DNA of 64,000 bases from Arthrobacter sp. HY1533 (GCF_027568515.1 NZ_JANKZF010000003.1:62001-126000), one strand, 5' to 3'. Shown: positions 7,648 through 17,057, counted from the first letter of the stretch. Program-made: numbers and translations. Notes: generated by a model not told the origin, from the sequence alone.

Positions 7648-9393
7648 CTAGAGCCTCGTGTCGAAGGAATTGCAGAAAACGTTCTCGTTGAACGTGCCCT
7701 GGAATTCGGAGAGGCCCTGGATCTTGTCCACCGTGACCCGGATGGCCTCGCGGGTGTCGGCATGGGCGTGGATGGCCGTCTTGACCATGGGCACGTCGAT
7801 GAGGTGGTTGGGTTGGTTGAGCGAGACAAACACGGTGGGCACCTCGGTGACGTACCAGGGGATCTCGGCGGCCATGGGCGAGGACCACTTGACGCGGATG
7901 GCCGCCTCCTGGGCAAAACCCTTCACGTTGGCAACCACCAGCGCGGCGTCATACTTCTCGGGGTAGTCGGCCGTGGCCTCGTCGGAGATGACGGACATGA
8001 AGTTCACGCCCTCCTCCCCCGCCGCCTTGCGCTGCTCCGCCGTCTTGAAGATGTGGACCTCAAAGCCCACCCGTTCCAATTCTTGGGCCACAACGTCAAG
8101 GTAGCCCAGCGGGTCAGCCATGGTGAAGTCGGATCCGCCGGAGATGCCATACAGGCGGATTTTCTTGTGCGTTGCCGGCGTCAACGGCAGGTTGTTCTGC
8201 GTGTCCTTGACCAGGGTCACTGTCTTGTCGGCGATCTCGGCGGCAATGGCGCGGTGTTCGGCGGAGCCGATCACGGCCAGCGCATCCACGGCCGGAACCA
8301 GCTCCGAGCGGTCCGCCAGGTGCAGGCCCAGCGAGGCCTTCAGGGCCAGGATCCTGCGCAGGGCGTCCTGCAGGCGCTCCTCGGTGATGACCCCGTTGCG
8401 GTAGCCATCCAGCATGAAGCCAAAGTCCTCGGCAGGGTTGCGGAAGAACAGGAACATGTCACAGCCGGCAGCGATGGCGGCCGGCACCAGGTCCCGGCGC
8501 TTCATGGCCTGGGTCATGCCGATCATCTGCGACGCGTCGGTCAGGATGAGCCCGTTGAAGCCAAGCTCGCCGCGCAGCAGCTCCCCAAGGAGTTCCGGGG
8601 CCAGCGTGGCGGGAAGAATGTCGCCGTCGGCCAGTTCCGGGCGGAAGCGGCGGGACAGGGCCGGGGCGCCGATGTGACCGGCCATGATGGACTGCACGCC
8701 GTGGCCGATCATTTCGCGGTACACATGCCCGTATGTGCGGTTCCACTCCTCGTAGCCGAGGGTGTTGTAGGAGGTGACAACGTGCTGGTCCCGCTCGTCG
8801 ATGCCGTCGCCCGGGAAGTGCTTCATGGCGCAGGCGGTGGGAGACTCGCTGATGCCGTCGAAGTACTCCTTGGCCCGTTCCACCACCACCTCTGGCGTGT
8901 TGCCGAAGGCCCGCGTGGAGATGACCGTGTTGCGCCAGTTGTAGTGGATGTCCACAATCGGGGCAAAGGCCCAGTTGCAGCCCAGTGCCGCAGTTTCAAT
9001 GCCCGCAATTTGGCCCATCTGGCGTGCGATGGCCTTGTCCGGGTGCGATCCGGCCTGCAGGTGCGTGGAGACAAAGGTGCCGTCGTCGCAGCTGCCGGCA
9101 CCGCCCATTTCCGGGTTGGATGCAATGAGCAGCGGGATCTTGGTCTTCGACTGGGCGTGGCGGATGTGCGCCTGCACGGCCGCCGAGGGCCCGGGCCGGT
9201 AGCGCATGCCGCCCACGTGGAAGTTTTCCAGCACCCCGTCCAGGTACTCCGGCTCGTAGCTGTTGTTGTGGTTGATGAACAGCTGGCCGATCTTCTCTTC
9301 CAGGCTCATCGACGCGATGGTCGACTCCACCCACTCGACGGCTGCGGCATCAAGATTGAACGGTGCGGCGGTCATGTCAACGGCGTACGGCAT
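7648..9393 (-). CDS. Glycoside hydrolase family 3 protein, NagZ-like
   Basis: A 581-residue family 3 glycosidase with no signal peptide, so probably cytosolic. The nucleophile Asp is D286 in GLILTDASQM. The block KHFPGDGIDERDQH (from K191) matches the NagZ motif KHFPGHGxxxxDxH and keeps the Asp-His catalytic dyad (D202, H204) but has Asp where the first His normally stands. A second C-terminal domain (about 390-580) follows the barrel. NagZ-type enzymes cleave beta-N-acetylhexosaminides, often by phosphorolysis in this class. As the last gene of the GPH transporter-manD-gntK operon it may instead hydrolyse imported glucuronides or aldobiouronates. AAGGAG precedes the ATG. Substrate is not determinable here. 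Confidence 0.88.
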   Translation of the reverse strand: MPYAVDMTAAPFNLDAAAVEWVESTIASMSLEEKIGQLFINHNNSYEPEYLDGVLENFHVGGMRYRPGPSAAVQAHIRHAQSKTKIPLLIASNPEMGGAGSCDDGTFVSTHLQAGSHPDKAIARQMGQIAGIETAALGCNWAFAPIVDIHYNWRNTVISTRAFGNTPEVVVERAKEYFDGISESPTACAMKHFPGDGIDERDQHVVTSYNTLGYEEWNRTYGHVYREMIGHGVQSIMAGHIGAPALSRRFRPELADGDILPATLAPELLGELLRGELGFNGLILTDASQMIGMTQAMKRRDLVPAAIAAGCDMFLFFRNPAEDFGFMLDGYRNGVITEERLQDALRRILALKASLGLHLADRSELVPAVDALAVIGSAEHRAIAAEIADKTVTLVKDTQNNLPLTPATHKKIRLYGISGGSDFTMADPLGYLDVVAQELERVGFEVHIFKTAEQRKAAGEEGVNFMSVISDEATADYPEKYDAALVVANVKGFAQEAAIRVKWSSPMAAEIPWYVTEVPTVFVSLNQPNHLIDVPMVKTAIHAHADTREAIRVTVDKIQGLSEFQGTFNENVFCNSFDTRL

Positions 9394-9426
9394 TGAAACT
9401 CCTTGGTTCCTGGGTAAATGGTGTCT

Positions 9427-9939
9427 CTAGTGGCGCTGCTGGATGCGCACGACGGCGTCGCCCACCAAGGCGGCAACCGGCGCCGAAATGTCAATCACCA
9501 CGGCGGCCTCGTCGGCCTCGAGTGGTTCAAGCGTGGCCAGCTGCGAATCGAGCAGCGTGGCAGGCATGAAGTGCCCGGAACGGCCCTCGAGGCGGGACCC
9601 CAGCACCTCGCGGCTGCCGTCCAGGTGCAGGAACACAGCCCCCGGCGCCTGGGCGCGGATGGCGTCTCGGTAGGAGCGTTTCAGCGCCGAGCAGGCCACC
9701 ACGAGCCCGTTGGCCGAGGAGGCGAGTTCCCGGCCGACGATTTCCAGCCAGGGTGCCCGGTCGGCGTCGTCAAGGGGCGTGCCGGCGGCCATTTTGGCAA
9801 TGTTTTCCACCGGGTGGAGGGAGTCCCCGTCCGTGAACGGCAGGCCGAGCTCGCGCGCCACGAGGGCGCCGATCGTCGTCTTGCCGCAGCCGGAGACTCC
9901 CATCACCACAATGTGCTGCTTGTGTGAAGCGTCGATCAC
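9427..9939 (-). CDS. gntK: Gluconokinase (second copy), coupled to manD
   Basis: A 170-residue GntK homologue with P-loop GVSGCGKT and the same diagnostic blocks as the first copy ([55 protein letters not shown]). The GTG start at 9939 overlaps the manD stop by 4 nt (GTGA), so translation is coupled to mannonate dehydratase. It should make 6-phosphogluconate from gluconate. The pathway partner expected after ManD is a KDG kinase, which is absent nearby; GntK belongs to a different fold, so a replacement role is speculative. Its C-terminus lacks the extension seen in the first copy. Confidence 0.94.
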   Translation of the reverse strand: MIDASHKQHIVVMGVSGCGKTTIGALVARELGLPFTDGDSLHPVENIAKMAAGTPLDDADRAPWLEIVGRELASSANGLVVACSALKRSYRDAIRAQAPGAVFLHLDGSREVLGSRLEGRSGHFMPATLLDSQLATLEPLEADEAAVVIDISAPVAALVGDAVVRIQQRH

Positions 9940-11165
9940 CAGTCGTGGACCGTTCCGTCAACCAGGCGGTTGTAGGGCAGGTAGGCCTGCTGGTACGGGA
10001 ATGCCGCGGCGGCCTCCTCGTTGAATTCCACGCCGAGGCCGGGGGCATCGCCCGGGTGCAGGTAGCCGTCCTTGAAGGTCATGGACTGCTGGAAGACCTC
10101 GTTGGTCGCATCCGAGTGCTGCATGTACTCCTGGATGCCGTAGTTGTGGATGGCCAGGCCCACGTGCAGCTGGGCGGCGAAACCGACAGGGGAAATGTCG
10201 GTGGGGCCGTGGAAGCCGGACTTGATCTGGTACTGGGCGGCGAAGTCCATGACCTTCTTCAGCGGGGAGATGCCGCCGAAGTGGGTGGAGGCTGCACGGA
10301 CGTAGTCAATGAGCTGTTCCTTGATGATGGTCTGGTAGTCGTAGACCGTGTTGAAGATTTCACCGATGGCCAGCGGGGTGGTGGTGTGGTGGCGGACCCA
10401 GCGCAGGGCTTCCTGGTTCTCGGCCGGGGTGCAGTCCTCGAGCCAGAAGAGGTCATACGGTTCCAGGGACTTGCCCAGCTTGGCGGCCTGGATGGGCGTC
10501 ATGCGGTGGTGGCCGTCGTGGAGCAGGGGAAGCTCGGGGCCAAACTCGTTGCGGACTGCCTCGAAGACAGTGGGCAGGTGGCGCAGGTAGGCGCGGGTGT
10601 CCCAGTCCTCTTCCTGCGGGAAGGCACCACGGCCGGCGGGCTCGTAGTCGTAGCGCTCACCCGAGGCCTGGGCCTGGGCGGCAACACCGTAAACAGCCTT
10701 GATGCCGGGGATGGCCGTCTGGATGCGGACTGACTTGTAGCCAAGTTCCAGGTGCTCACGCACGGAGTCGAACAGCTGCGGGATGTCGGCACCGGAGGCG
10801 TGGCCGTAGGCGCGCAGGCCGTTGCGGGAGGCGCCGCCCAGGAGCTGGTAGACCGGCATGCCGGCCAGCTTGCCCTTGATGTCCCACAGGGCCATGTCGA
10901 CGGCGGCGATCGCTGCCATGGTGACCGGGCCGCGGCGCCAGTAGGAGCTGCGGTACAGGAACTGCCAGGTGTCCTCGATGCGGTGCGGATCCTTGCCGAT
11001 CAGCAGCTGGGCAATGTGTTCCTTGAGGTACGCGGCAACGGCGAGTTCACGGCCGTTGAGGGTGGCGTCGCCGATGCCCACGACGCCTTCGTCGGTGGTG
11101 ACCTTCAAGGTGACGAAGTTGCGGCTCGGGCTGGTGACAAATACTTCTGCGGAAATGATCTTCAC
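9936..11165 (-). CDS. manD: D-mannonate dehydratase ManD (enolase superfamily)
   Basis: A 409-residue enolase-superfamily dehydratase that turns D-mannonate into 2-keto-3-deoxygluconate. Family markers in order: [36 protein letters not shown] (in part), [21 protein letters not shown] with the first metal Asp, [28 protein letters not shown] and GIQEYM. Length agrees with ManD (about 400). The start is GTG at 11165 with AAGGAAT upstream. It replaces the unrelated UxuA dehydratase usually paired with UxuB. It lies between the transporter gene and gluconokinase in one minus-strand operon. Some ManD relatives also act weakly on D-gluconate, which could explain the co-translated kinase. Confidence 0.93.
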   Translation of the reverse strand: MKIISAEVFVTSPSRNFVTLKVTTDEGVVGIGDATLNGRELAVAAYLKEHIAQLLIGKDPHRIEDTWQFLYRSSYWRRGPVTMAAIAAVDMALWDIKGKLAGMPVYQLLGGASRNGLRAYGHASGADIPQLFDSVREHLELGYKSVRIQTAIPGIKAVYGVAAQAQASGERYDYEPAGRGAFPQEEDWDTRAYLRHLPTVFEAVRNEFGPELPLLHDGHHRMTPIQAAKLGKSLEPYDLFWLEDCTPAENQEALRWVRHHTTTPLAIGEIFNTVYDYQTIIKEQLIDYVRAASTHFGGISPLKKVMDFAAQYQIKSGFHGPTDISPVGFAAQLHVGLAIHNYGIQEYMQHSDATNEVFQQSMTFKDGYLHPGDAPGLGVEFNEEAAAAFPYQQAYLPYNRLVDGTVHDW

Positions 11166-11233
11166 GTCGGTATTCCTTCCGGGTTTTTGCTGGGCTGGGT
11201 GGTAACTGCGGTGATGCGGTGGTGCTGGAATGT

Positions 11234-12661
11234 CTAGGAGTTTTCCTCGGAGTCGCGGCGGTTCAGGGCGGCGTCGAGGCGTTCCTTGCGGCGGCCTTCA
11301 ATGTCGGCCACGATTTCCTTGTGCTTGGCGTCGGTGAGCGGGTACAGGAACATGATGGCAATGGCGAGGATGGCGAACACCATGGGCAGCAGGCCCGATC
11401 CGACGCGGATGCCGAGCAGCGCGTGGTCACTTTGTGCGGCGCCGCCTGAGGCGTAGCCGCCCCAGGCCAGGGCGTATGCCGCCAGGGCTCCGCCCACTGC
11501 CTGCCCGGTCTTGCGCGTGAAGGAGAACAAGGCGTAGGTGATGCCTTCGGAGCGGACGCCGGTGCGCCATTCGCCGTACTCCACGGTGTCGGCCTCCAGG
11601 GCCCAGACCAACATGTTGGCCATCATGATGCCCAGCTGGGCGATCAGCACACCTGTGAACGCGAACCAGACCATGGAGGCCGGGGCGATGAAGACGATCA
11701 GGCCGCCAACGGCCATGAGCAGTCCGGCCACCAGGTAGAGGCGTTTCTTGCCCGCGAGGCGGACCAGTCGCGGCAGCAGTGCAGCCAGGCCGAAGGTGAG
11801 GAAGATGTTCACGATCGCCATGACGGCGTAGAGCGGCAGGGAATGCAGCACGTCGCGGAAGTAGTAGATCTGGATGGAGCTGATGGCCAGCTGGCCCGTG
11901 AGAAACAGGAAGGAGCTGATGCACAGCAGCAGCAGCGGCTTGTTGCCCTTGAGCGTGGACATGCTCTGCTTCAGGGACACCTTGGTCACCTCGCGCACCA
12001 CGCGCTCCTTGGCGGTGAACACCGTAAACATGTACAGGCCCGTGCCGACGACGGCGAAGATGATTGTCAAGGTGGTGAAGAGCGGCTGCAGGTTCTCCCC
12101 GCCCTTCATCAGGGGGGCGATGAAGATGCCAAGGAACGATCCGACCGCGACGGCGCCAATCGTGCGCGCGCTGGCCAGCTTGGCCCGTTCGCTGGATACC
12201 TGCGTCATGGCCCCGGCAAGTGAGCCGAAGGGAATGTTGACGAAGCTGTAGGCCAGGCCAAGCAGCGTGTAGCTGACGTACGCCCAAATGAGCATGCCTG
12301 TCTGCCCGATTTGCGGGATGGAGAACGTGGCAACGCTCAGCAGCAGCAGCGGCACCGAGCCGAACATGATGAACGGGCGGAACTTGCCGAGCTTCTTGTG
12401 GTAGGTCTTGTCCACCATGCGGCCGGCGAAGACGTCGGCGAAGGCGTCGAAGATGCGAACCACCAGGAGCAGCGTTCCGGCCGCGGCGGCGCTGATGCCC
12501 ACCACGTCTGTGTAGTACAGCAGCAGGAACATGGTGGCCGTGGTGAAGGCGAGGTTGTTGGCGGCGTCGCCGGCGCCGTAGCCGATGATGCTGCGCTTGG
12601 GCAGCGGGGCCACGGCGGGGGCCGAGATGGCCTGCGTGGAATTCTGTTCAGTCATTGTCAT
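11234..12661 (-). CDS. Glucuronide/hexuronate transporter, GPH (MFS) family
   Basis: A 475-residue secondary transporter with twelve predicted membrane helices, of the glycoside-pentoside-hexuronide:cation symporter family (UidB/MelB-like). The N-terminal block [16 protein letters not shown] and the helix-2/3 loop [19 protein letters not shown] are typical, as is the later [20 protein letters not shown] segment. It probably imports glucuronides or glucuronate for the uxaC-uxuB-manD pathway. The ATG at 12661 is preceded by AAAGGAG at optimal spacing; a GTG one codon upstream is also possible. It is the first gene of the operon that continues with manD, gntK and the GH3 gene, and its promoter carries a LacI-type operator. 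Confidence 0.9.
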   Translation of the reverse strand: MTMTEQNSTQAISAPAVAPLPKRSIIGYGAGDAANNLAFTTATMFLLLYYTDVVGISAAAAGTLLLVVRIFDAFADVFAGRMVDKTYHKKLGKFRPFIMFGSVPLLLLSVATFSIPQIGQTGMLIWAYVSYTLLGLAYSFVNIPFGSLAGAMTQVSSERAKLASARTIGAVAVGSFLGIFIAPLMKGGENLQPLFTTLTIIFAVVGTGLYMFTVFTAKERVVREVTKVSLKQSMSTLKGNKPLLLLCISSFLFLTGQLAISSIQIYYFRDVLHSLPLYAVMAIVNIFLTFGLAALLPRLVRLAGKKRLYLVAGLLMAVGGLIVFIAPASMVWFAFTGVLIAQLGIMMANMLVWALEADTVEYGEWRTGVRSEGITYALFSFTRKTGQAVGGALAAYALAWGGYASGGAAQSDHALLGIRVGSGLLPMVFAILAIAIMFLYPLTDAKHKEIVADIEGRRKERLDAALNRRDSEENS

Positions 12662-12810
12662 CACTGGGCTCCTTTACCCGTTCCTGGCGCCTGTGGAAGG
12701 CGCCAGGTGCACTCACGGATCCAAAAGGCCGGATGCCCTGCGTTGGGCCTTCACGGTGATTCAGAGGCAATGGTTGTTCGGCAAACCCTGTGTGAGCCGA
12801 CTAACCAAGT

Positions 12811-12865
12811 GAGCTGTATTACTTCCAGTAAAGCAGCTCTGACAACATTTGGCAACCGCTTGCCA
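12811..12865 (-). promoter_or_regulatory. Promoter with LacI-type operator and inverted repeat
   Basis: The minus-strand promoter is -35 TTGTCA (12845-12840) and -10 TAATAC (12821-12816), spacer 18. A LacI-type dyad TGGCAACCGCTTGCCA occupies 12850-12865 just upstream of the -35. A separate 29-nt imperfect inverted repeat (12811-12839; arms GAGCTG/CAGCTC and TTACT/AGTAA) covers the -10 and spacer and could be a second operator. The gene start is about 150 nt downstream, leaving a long leader with no other feature seen. Confidence 0.7.
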
Positions 12866-12925
12866 CCAGTTTCTTAATTTATGTTTTCGGGCTGCCCGGC
12901 CCCGGGCTCGGCCGCAAAACAGAAA

Positions 12926-12982
12926 CGAACGGCGGGCAGTTGCTGATGTTCGCCTCAAACATCAACAACTGCCCGCCGTTCG
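12926..12982 (-). terminator. Terminator of the uxaC-uxuB transcript
   Basis: A 17-bp perfect stem (CGAACGGCGGGCAGTTG, 12926-12942, with 12966-12982) carries a second 7-bp inner stem (TGATGTT/AACATCA). On the minus strand it is followed by the U-rich TTTCTGTTTT, so it ends transcription after uxuB and insulates the GPH transporter promoter. Confidence 0.88.
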
Positions 12983-13004
12983 AAGGGCGTGGCAGCCTCC
13001 GGTC

Positions 13005-14459
13005 CTATGCCCGGACGGCAAACCCGTCGGCCAGGGCTGCCACGGAGGCAACTGCCTGAGCATCTGCGGCGAGCTCCGTGTCCAGCAGGGACACAAGGGC
13101 TGCCAGCGACGCGTCGCTGTGGCCGCCGGAGCCGTCAAGCGCCAGCGCGGCGGCAATGGCCGCGGAACCGGCGGCGTCGGCGATGGCGCGCCCGTCGGCA
13201 TGGGATTGGCGGATGAAGGCCACCCAGGCGGCAACCATGCGCAGGGCCCCGGTGCCGGGGCGGCCAGCAGCGCGTTCAGCCGTATACACCGGAACGGCGC
13301 GCATGCGCAGCTTGTTGGATCCGTCCATGGCGATCTGGGCCAGGTGGTGCGCAATCCGGGCGTTGCCGAAGCGTTCCAGCAGCGCTGCCCGGTAGGCGGG
13401 GATGTTCAGGCCCTCAGCAGGAAGGTTGGCCTCGGCCTCGTTCCAGAACTCCTGCACCCAGGCGGCACAGACGGGGTCGGCCAGGGCCTGGGCCACGGTT
13501 TCATGGCCACGCAACTGGCCCGCGTAGGCCATGAGCGAGTGGGCGCCGTTGAGCAGCCACAGCTTGCGGTTCTCATAGTGCTCGATCTCATCCACAAACA
13601 CGGCGCCGGCGCTGGCCCAGTCGGGGCGGCCTGCCGGGAAGTCGCCGCTGAGGACCCAGTCGCTGAAGGGTTCGGTGACCACGGGAGAGGAATCCGCGTA
13701 GCCGCACTCGGCGGCAACCAAGGCAATTTCGGCGTCTGTGGTCCGGGGCGTGATGCGGTCAATCGAGGTGCCCACAAAGCTGACGTTCCCGGCGACCCAG
13801 GCACCCAGGCCCGGATCCACCACATCGGCCAGGCCACCAATGGCGGCGCGCGCCGCGATGGCGTTGTTGGCGAGGTTGTCGCAGGAGACGACGGCGATGG
13901 GACCGGCCCCGGCGGCACGCCTGCCGGCCAGCGCCTGGACAAGCCGCCCCGACGCCGTGCCGGCGGCAGGCGGGTTGCCGGCGTCGTGCGCCCCGTCGGG
14001 GCTGGTCAAGGCCCGCAGCGCATCAACGTCCGCCTGCACGGCGGGGTTGGCCAAATCCAGGGTGCCGTCAGCCGCCAGGTTGTACGCCGCCTCGGTGATG
14101 GTCAGGGTGACCAGGGCCGTGGCGGGCGCCGCAACGAGGCGTTCCAGGGCCGCGACGTCGGCGCCGTCGTGGGCCTCGACGATGCTCGTCATGAGCTCGA
14201 AGGAGTCACCGTCGCCGGCCCGCTCGATGAGCGTGAACAGCCCGTCCTGGGCTGCAAGCGCCGTGGCCGCGTCGGGGCGGCGTCCCGTAAACGCCGCAAT
14301 CCCCCACTGCGCCCCGTCGCTGGCGCGCTGGGTGTACCAGGCCTGATGGGCGCGGTGGAAGGCGCCCAGCCCCAGGTGGACGATGCGCACGGGGGCGGCC
14401 GGTCCCGCCTTGGCGGTGCTGCGGTTCAGGGTGGGCAGTATGTCTTGTTCGTGGCTCAC
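13005..14459 (-). CDS. uxuB: Mannitol dehydrogenase family fructuronate reductase
   Basis: A 484-residue NAD-dependent polyol dehydrogenase. The N-terminal Rossmann segment RIVHLGLGAFHRAHQAWYTQ and the later VVSCDNLANNA, RITPRTTDAE and KLWLLNGAHSLMAYAG blocks are family signatures; the catalytic Lys region is K-LWLLNGAHS. With UxaC directly upstream and ManD nearby, reduction of D-fructuronate to D-mannonate is the best reading. Mannitol or altronate (tagaturonate) reduction are alternatives. The GTG start at 14459 overlaps the uxaC stop by 4 nt (GTGA), so translation is coupled; a longer upstream frame exists only inside uxaC. A strong terminator follows. Confidence 0.92.
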   Translation of the reverse strand: MSHEQDILPTLNRSTAKAGPAAPVRIVHLGLGAFHRAHQAWYTQRASDGAQWGIAAFTGRRPDAATALAAQDGLFTLIERAGDGDSFELMTSIVEAHDGADVAALERLVAAPATALVTLTITEAAYNLAADGTLDLANPAVQADVDALRALTSPDGAHDAGNPPAAGTASGRLVQALAGRRAAGAGPIAVVSCDNLANNAIAARAAIGGLADVVDPGLGAWVAGNVSFVGTSIDRITPRTTDAEIALVAAECGYADSSPVVTEPFSDWVLSGDFPAGRPDWASAGAVFVDEIEHYENRKLWLLNGAHSLMAYAGQLRGHETVAQALADPVCAAWVQEFWNEAEANLPAEGLNIPAYRAALLERFGNARIAHHLAQIAMDGSNKLRMRAVPVYTAERAAGRPGTGALRMVAAWVAFIRQSHADGRAIADAAGSAAIAAALALDGSGGHSDASLAALVSLLDTELAADAQAVASVAALADGFAVRA

Positions 14460-15910
14460 AGCTTGAAGGCCCTTCGGGGTGCGGCGTCGACGATGTCGAC
14501 GATGATCTCGTGTGCGCGGGACTCGCTGACACGGCGTTCGGCCACAAGGCGGGCCAGGAAGCTGGCCTCGATGCGGCGCGAGGTGTTGTGGCGGGCCGGG
14601 ATGGAGCAGAAGGCGCGGGTGTCGTCGATGAAGCCCGAGGAGCGGGAGAATCCTGCGGTCTCGGTGACGGCGGAACGGAAGCGCAGCATGGCATCCGGGG
14701 CGTCGAGGAACCACCAGGGCGCACCGATGAAGACCGACGGGTAGAAGCCGGCCAGCGGGGCGATTTCACGGGAGAACACGGTCTCGTCGATCGTGAACGG
14801 GATGAAGTGGAAGCCGGGCTCCGTGCCAAAGTCCTCCAGCATGGGGCGCAGGGCCTCCGTGTAGCTGACGGCGAATGGGATGTCATGGCCGGTATCGGCG
14901 CCGAACTTGTTGAACGAGTCCGTGTGGTGGTTGCGGAACACGCCCGGGTGAATGGTCATGACCAGGCCGTCGGCCACGGCCATGCGGGCCATCTGGTACA
15001 TCATGTGCGCCTCGAAGACGTCGGCATCCTGCGCCGTTGCCTCGCCGCGCAGGGCCTTCTCGAACAGTGCGGCGGCGGCGGATTCATCCAGTTTCAGGGT
15101 CATGGCGGTGCGTGCCCCGTGGTCGCTGGAGACCGCGCCGTGCTCCACGAAGTACTGGCGGCGGTTCTCCAGGGCGCGGATGTAGCCGGCGTAGCCGCCG
15201 ATTCCGTCGCCGGCCGTCTCTATCAGCCTTGCCACGCGTTCGGCCCAGCCGGACGCGGCGAACTTGATGTAGGCATCCGGGCGGAAGGTGGGCAGCACCC
15301 GCCCGGTGAACGTGGGGTCCTTGGCGATGGCCGCGTGGGAGGCCAGGTCATCCAGGGGGTCGTCGGTGGTGGCCAGGACTTCGATGTTGAAGTCCTTGAA
15401 CAGCTGGCGGGGCCGGAAGGCCGGGCTCTTGAGCTTGGCGTCGAGCTCGTCGAAGAGGGCATCAGCGTTCTCGGCGTTGACTTCGCGGCTCAGGTTGAAA
15501 ACATGCTCAAAGGAGTCGCGCATCCAGTAGCCGGATGCCGTGCCGTCAAACAGAGGCCAGGCCTTGGCGAACTCGCGCCAGGTCTCGCGGGGTTCCACGG
15601 CTGCGGTGCCGCCCATGCGCAGGCGCTCGAGCGGGACGCCGCTGGCGTGGATCAGCCGGGTGACGTAGTGGTCGGGGCTGACCAGCAGCGTTGCCGGGTC
15701 CGGGAAGGGTGTGTCCAACTCCAGCATGGACGCCTCAACGTGCCCGTGCGGGGAAATGATGGGCAGGTCTTCAACGCGTGCCAGCAAATCGCGGGCGATG
15801 GCGCGCGTTCCGGGGTCGGCAGGCAGCAGGCGGTCGGGGTCGGCGGCGGGGGACGGCAGTGTCCCGGCGGCGGACTCACTGGTGTCGGTGGGCGCAAGAG
15901 AGTGTGACAT
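14456..15910 (-). CDS. uxaC: Glucuronate isomerase
   Basis: A 484-residue UxaC, an amidohydrolase-fold enzyme that isomerises D-glucuronate to D-fructuronate (and galacturonate to tagaturonate). The zinc-binding HGH is in LPIISPHGHVEASML near residue 55, and DPLDDLASH, RPDAYIKF and PFTIDETVFSREIAPLAGFYP blocks follow as in the family. Length is close to the usual 470. It is the first gene of the two-gene uxaC-uxuB unit. A promoter about 10-35 bp upstream of the ATG has a LacI-type operator over its -35 box, so it should be induced when the repressor binds a uronate-derived effector. Confidence 0.95.
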   Translation of the reverse strand: MSHSLAPTDTSESAAGTLPSPAADPDRLLPADPGTRAIARDLLARVEDLPIISPHGHVEASMLELDTPFPDPATLLVSPDHYVTRLIHASGVPLERLRMGGTAAVEPRETWREFAKAWPLFDGTASGYWMRDSFEHVFNLSREVNAENADALFDELDAKLKSPAFRPRQLFKDFNIEVLATTDDPLDDLASHAAIAKDPTFTGRVLPTFRPDAYIKFAASGWAERVARLIETAGDGIGGYAGYIRALENRRQYFVEHGAVSSDHGARTAMTLKLDESAAAALFEKALRGEATAQDADVFEAHMMYQMARMAVADGLVMTIHPGVFRNHHTDSFNKFGADTGHDIPFAVSYTEALRPMLEDFGTEPGFHFIPFTIDETVFSREIAPLAGFYPSVFIGAPWWFLDAPDAMLRFRSAVTETAGFSRSSGFIDDTRAFCSIPARHNTSRRIEASFLARLVAERRVSESRAHEIIVDIVDAAPRRAFKL

Positions 15911-15916
15911 AGATCA

Positions 15917-15956
15917 ATCGTCCATCCACCCGCCAGTTTTGTCAACCGGTTGCCAA
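15917..15956 (-). promoter_or_regulatory. uxaC promoter with LacI-type operator
   Basis: The 18-bp near-palindrome TTGTCAACCGGTTGCCAA (15939-15956) has a perfect CAACCGGTTG core. Its minus-strand half supplies the -35 TTGACA (15945-15940); a GACGAT -10 follows after 17 bp. Operator over the -35 predicts repression. The next LacI gene starts downstream on the same strand at 17050, about 1.1 kb away. Confidence 0.8.
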
Positions 15957-15973
15957 ACATTGCCAAACTGTGG

Positions 15974-17050
15974 TCAGGCCACGCGGGCGGCCCCCGTGGA
16001 ACCGCGCAACACAAGTTCCGTGTCGGGCACGGGGCCCGGGCCGGGCCCCGTGCCCGAATCCGCACCTGCACCTGCACCTGCACCGACCGTGTCAAGGACC
16101 TGCATGAGGGCGGCAACGCCGAGTTCATGCAAGGGCGACTTGATGGTGGACAGCGGAGGCGTGGTGAAATCCGAGCCGAAGATGTTGTCGAAGCCCAGGA
16201 TGCTCAGCCCGGCCGGGACATCCACCCCGGCGGCCTGCAGTTCGCGCATGAGCCCAATGGCCATGAGGTCGTTGTAACAGAAAACGGCAGTGGCCTGGCC
16301 GGCCCTCACGGCGGCCGCAGCCCGGCGGCCGCCCTCCACTGTGGGCACGCCTGCTGCCACCTGCGACAGGGCAATGCCGTGCCAGTCGCAGCGGGCCTTG
16401 ATGGTTTCCCAGCGCCTCTTGGACATCCAGGAACGTTCCGGGCCGGCCACGTAGGAGATGGAGGTGTGGCCCATGGCGGCCAGGTGCCGCACGGCATCGG
16501 CAACGCCGGGCTCGAGGTCGGCCACGACGGAGCAGACGCCGTCGACCTTGCGGTTCACCAGGATGACGGGCTTCTTGGCCGCCAGCACCTGGATCTCCTC
16601 ATCTGAAAGGCGTGGACTGGCAAGGATCAGGGCGTCCACGGTTGCCAGCATGCGCCGCGCCGCCGTCATTTCGTGCTCGGCCGATTCCGTGGACTCGGCC
16701 AGCATCAAGGTGTAGTCACGCGCTGCGGCGGCGGTCTCGGCCCCGCGGATGATGTCGAAGAACGCCGGGTTGGTGATGTCGGAAACGATCAGGCCCACCG
16801 TCTGCGTCCTGCCCGTGGGCAGCGCCCGGGCAAAGATGTTGACCTGGTAGTTCAGTTCCTCGGCGGCGTCCATGATCTTCTGCGCTGTCTTGGCGCTGAC
16901 GCGTCCTGGCTTGCTGAGGGCCCGGGAAACCGTGGAGGGATTCACCCCGGCGCGCTCGGCGATGTCGTAGATTGTGGGCGCGGCCTTGGCCGCCCTTGCC
17001 CGGCTGCCGGGCTGCTCCGTGCCGTCGTTGGCCGGGGTGGTTTCAGTCAT
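15974..17050 (-). CDS. LacI-family transcriptional regulator (uronate module)
   Basis: A 358-residue LacI/GalR repressor. The HTH TIYDIAERAGVNPSTVSRAL lies at about residues 26-45, with hinge sequence up to RALPTGRTQTVGLIVSDITN, then the periplasmic-binding-protein-like effector domain including NPAFFDIIRGAE and GFDNIFGSDFTTPPLSTI. ATG at 17050 was chosen because it gives the canonical spacing to the HTH. The C-terminus has an odd low-complexity insert of Gly-Ala and Gly-Pro repeats (coded around 16040-16090) before the last strand, absent from typical relatives. A LacI-like site overlaps its own leader. It probably controls uxaC-uxuB and the GPH transporter operon. Confidence 0.93.
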   Translation of the reverse strand: MTETTPANDGTEQPGSRARAAKAAPTIYDIAERAGVNPSTVSRALSKPGRVSAKTAQKIMDAAEELNYQVNIFARALPTGRTQTVGLIVSDITNPAFFDIIRGAETAAAARDYTLMLAESTESAEHEMTAARRMLATVDALILASPRLSDEEIQVLAAKKPVILVNRKVDGVCSVVADLEPGVADAVRHLAAMGHTSISYVAGPERSWMSKRRWETIKARCDWHGIALSQVAAGVPTVEGGRRAAAAVRAGQATAVFCYNDLMAIGLMRELQAAGVDVPAGLSILGFDNIFGSDFTTPPLSTIKSPLHELGVAALMQVLDTVGAGAGAGADSGTGPGPGPVPDTELVLRGSTGAARVA

Positions 17051-17057
17051 GGGATCC

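Noticed and set aside
7384-9396. A 670-codon open frame on the plus strand opposite the GH3 gene
   Set aside because: It is the antisense shadow of the GH3 gene; no conserved motifs, no ribosome site, and high GC makes such frames common.
14460-14714. An upstream extension of UxuB
   Set aside because: It overlaps uxaC entirely; the GTG with a 4-nt GTGA overlap gives the correct N-terminal Rossmann fold.
12849-14744. A 631-codon open frame on the plus strand opposite uxuB
   Set aside because: Shadow of uxuB in an antisense frame with biased composition and no recognisable domain.
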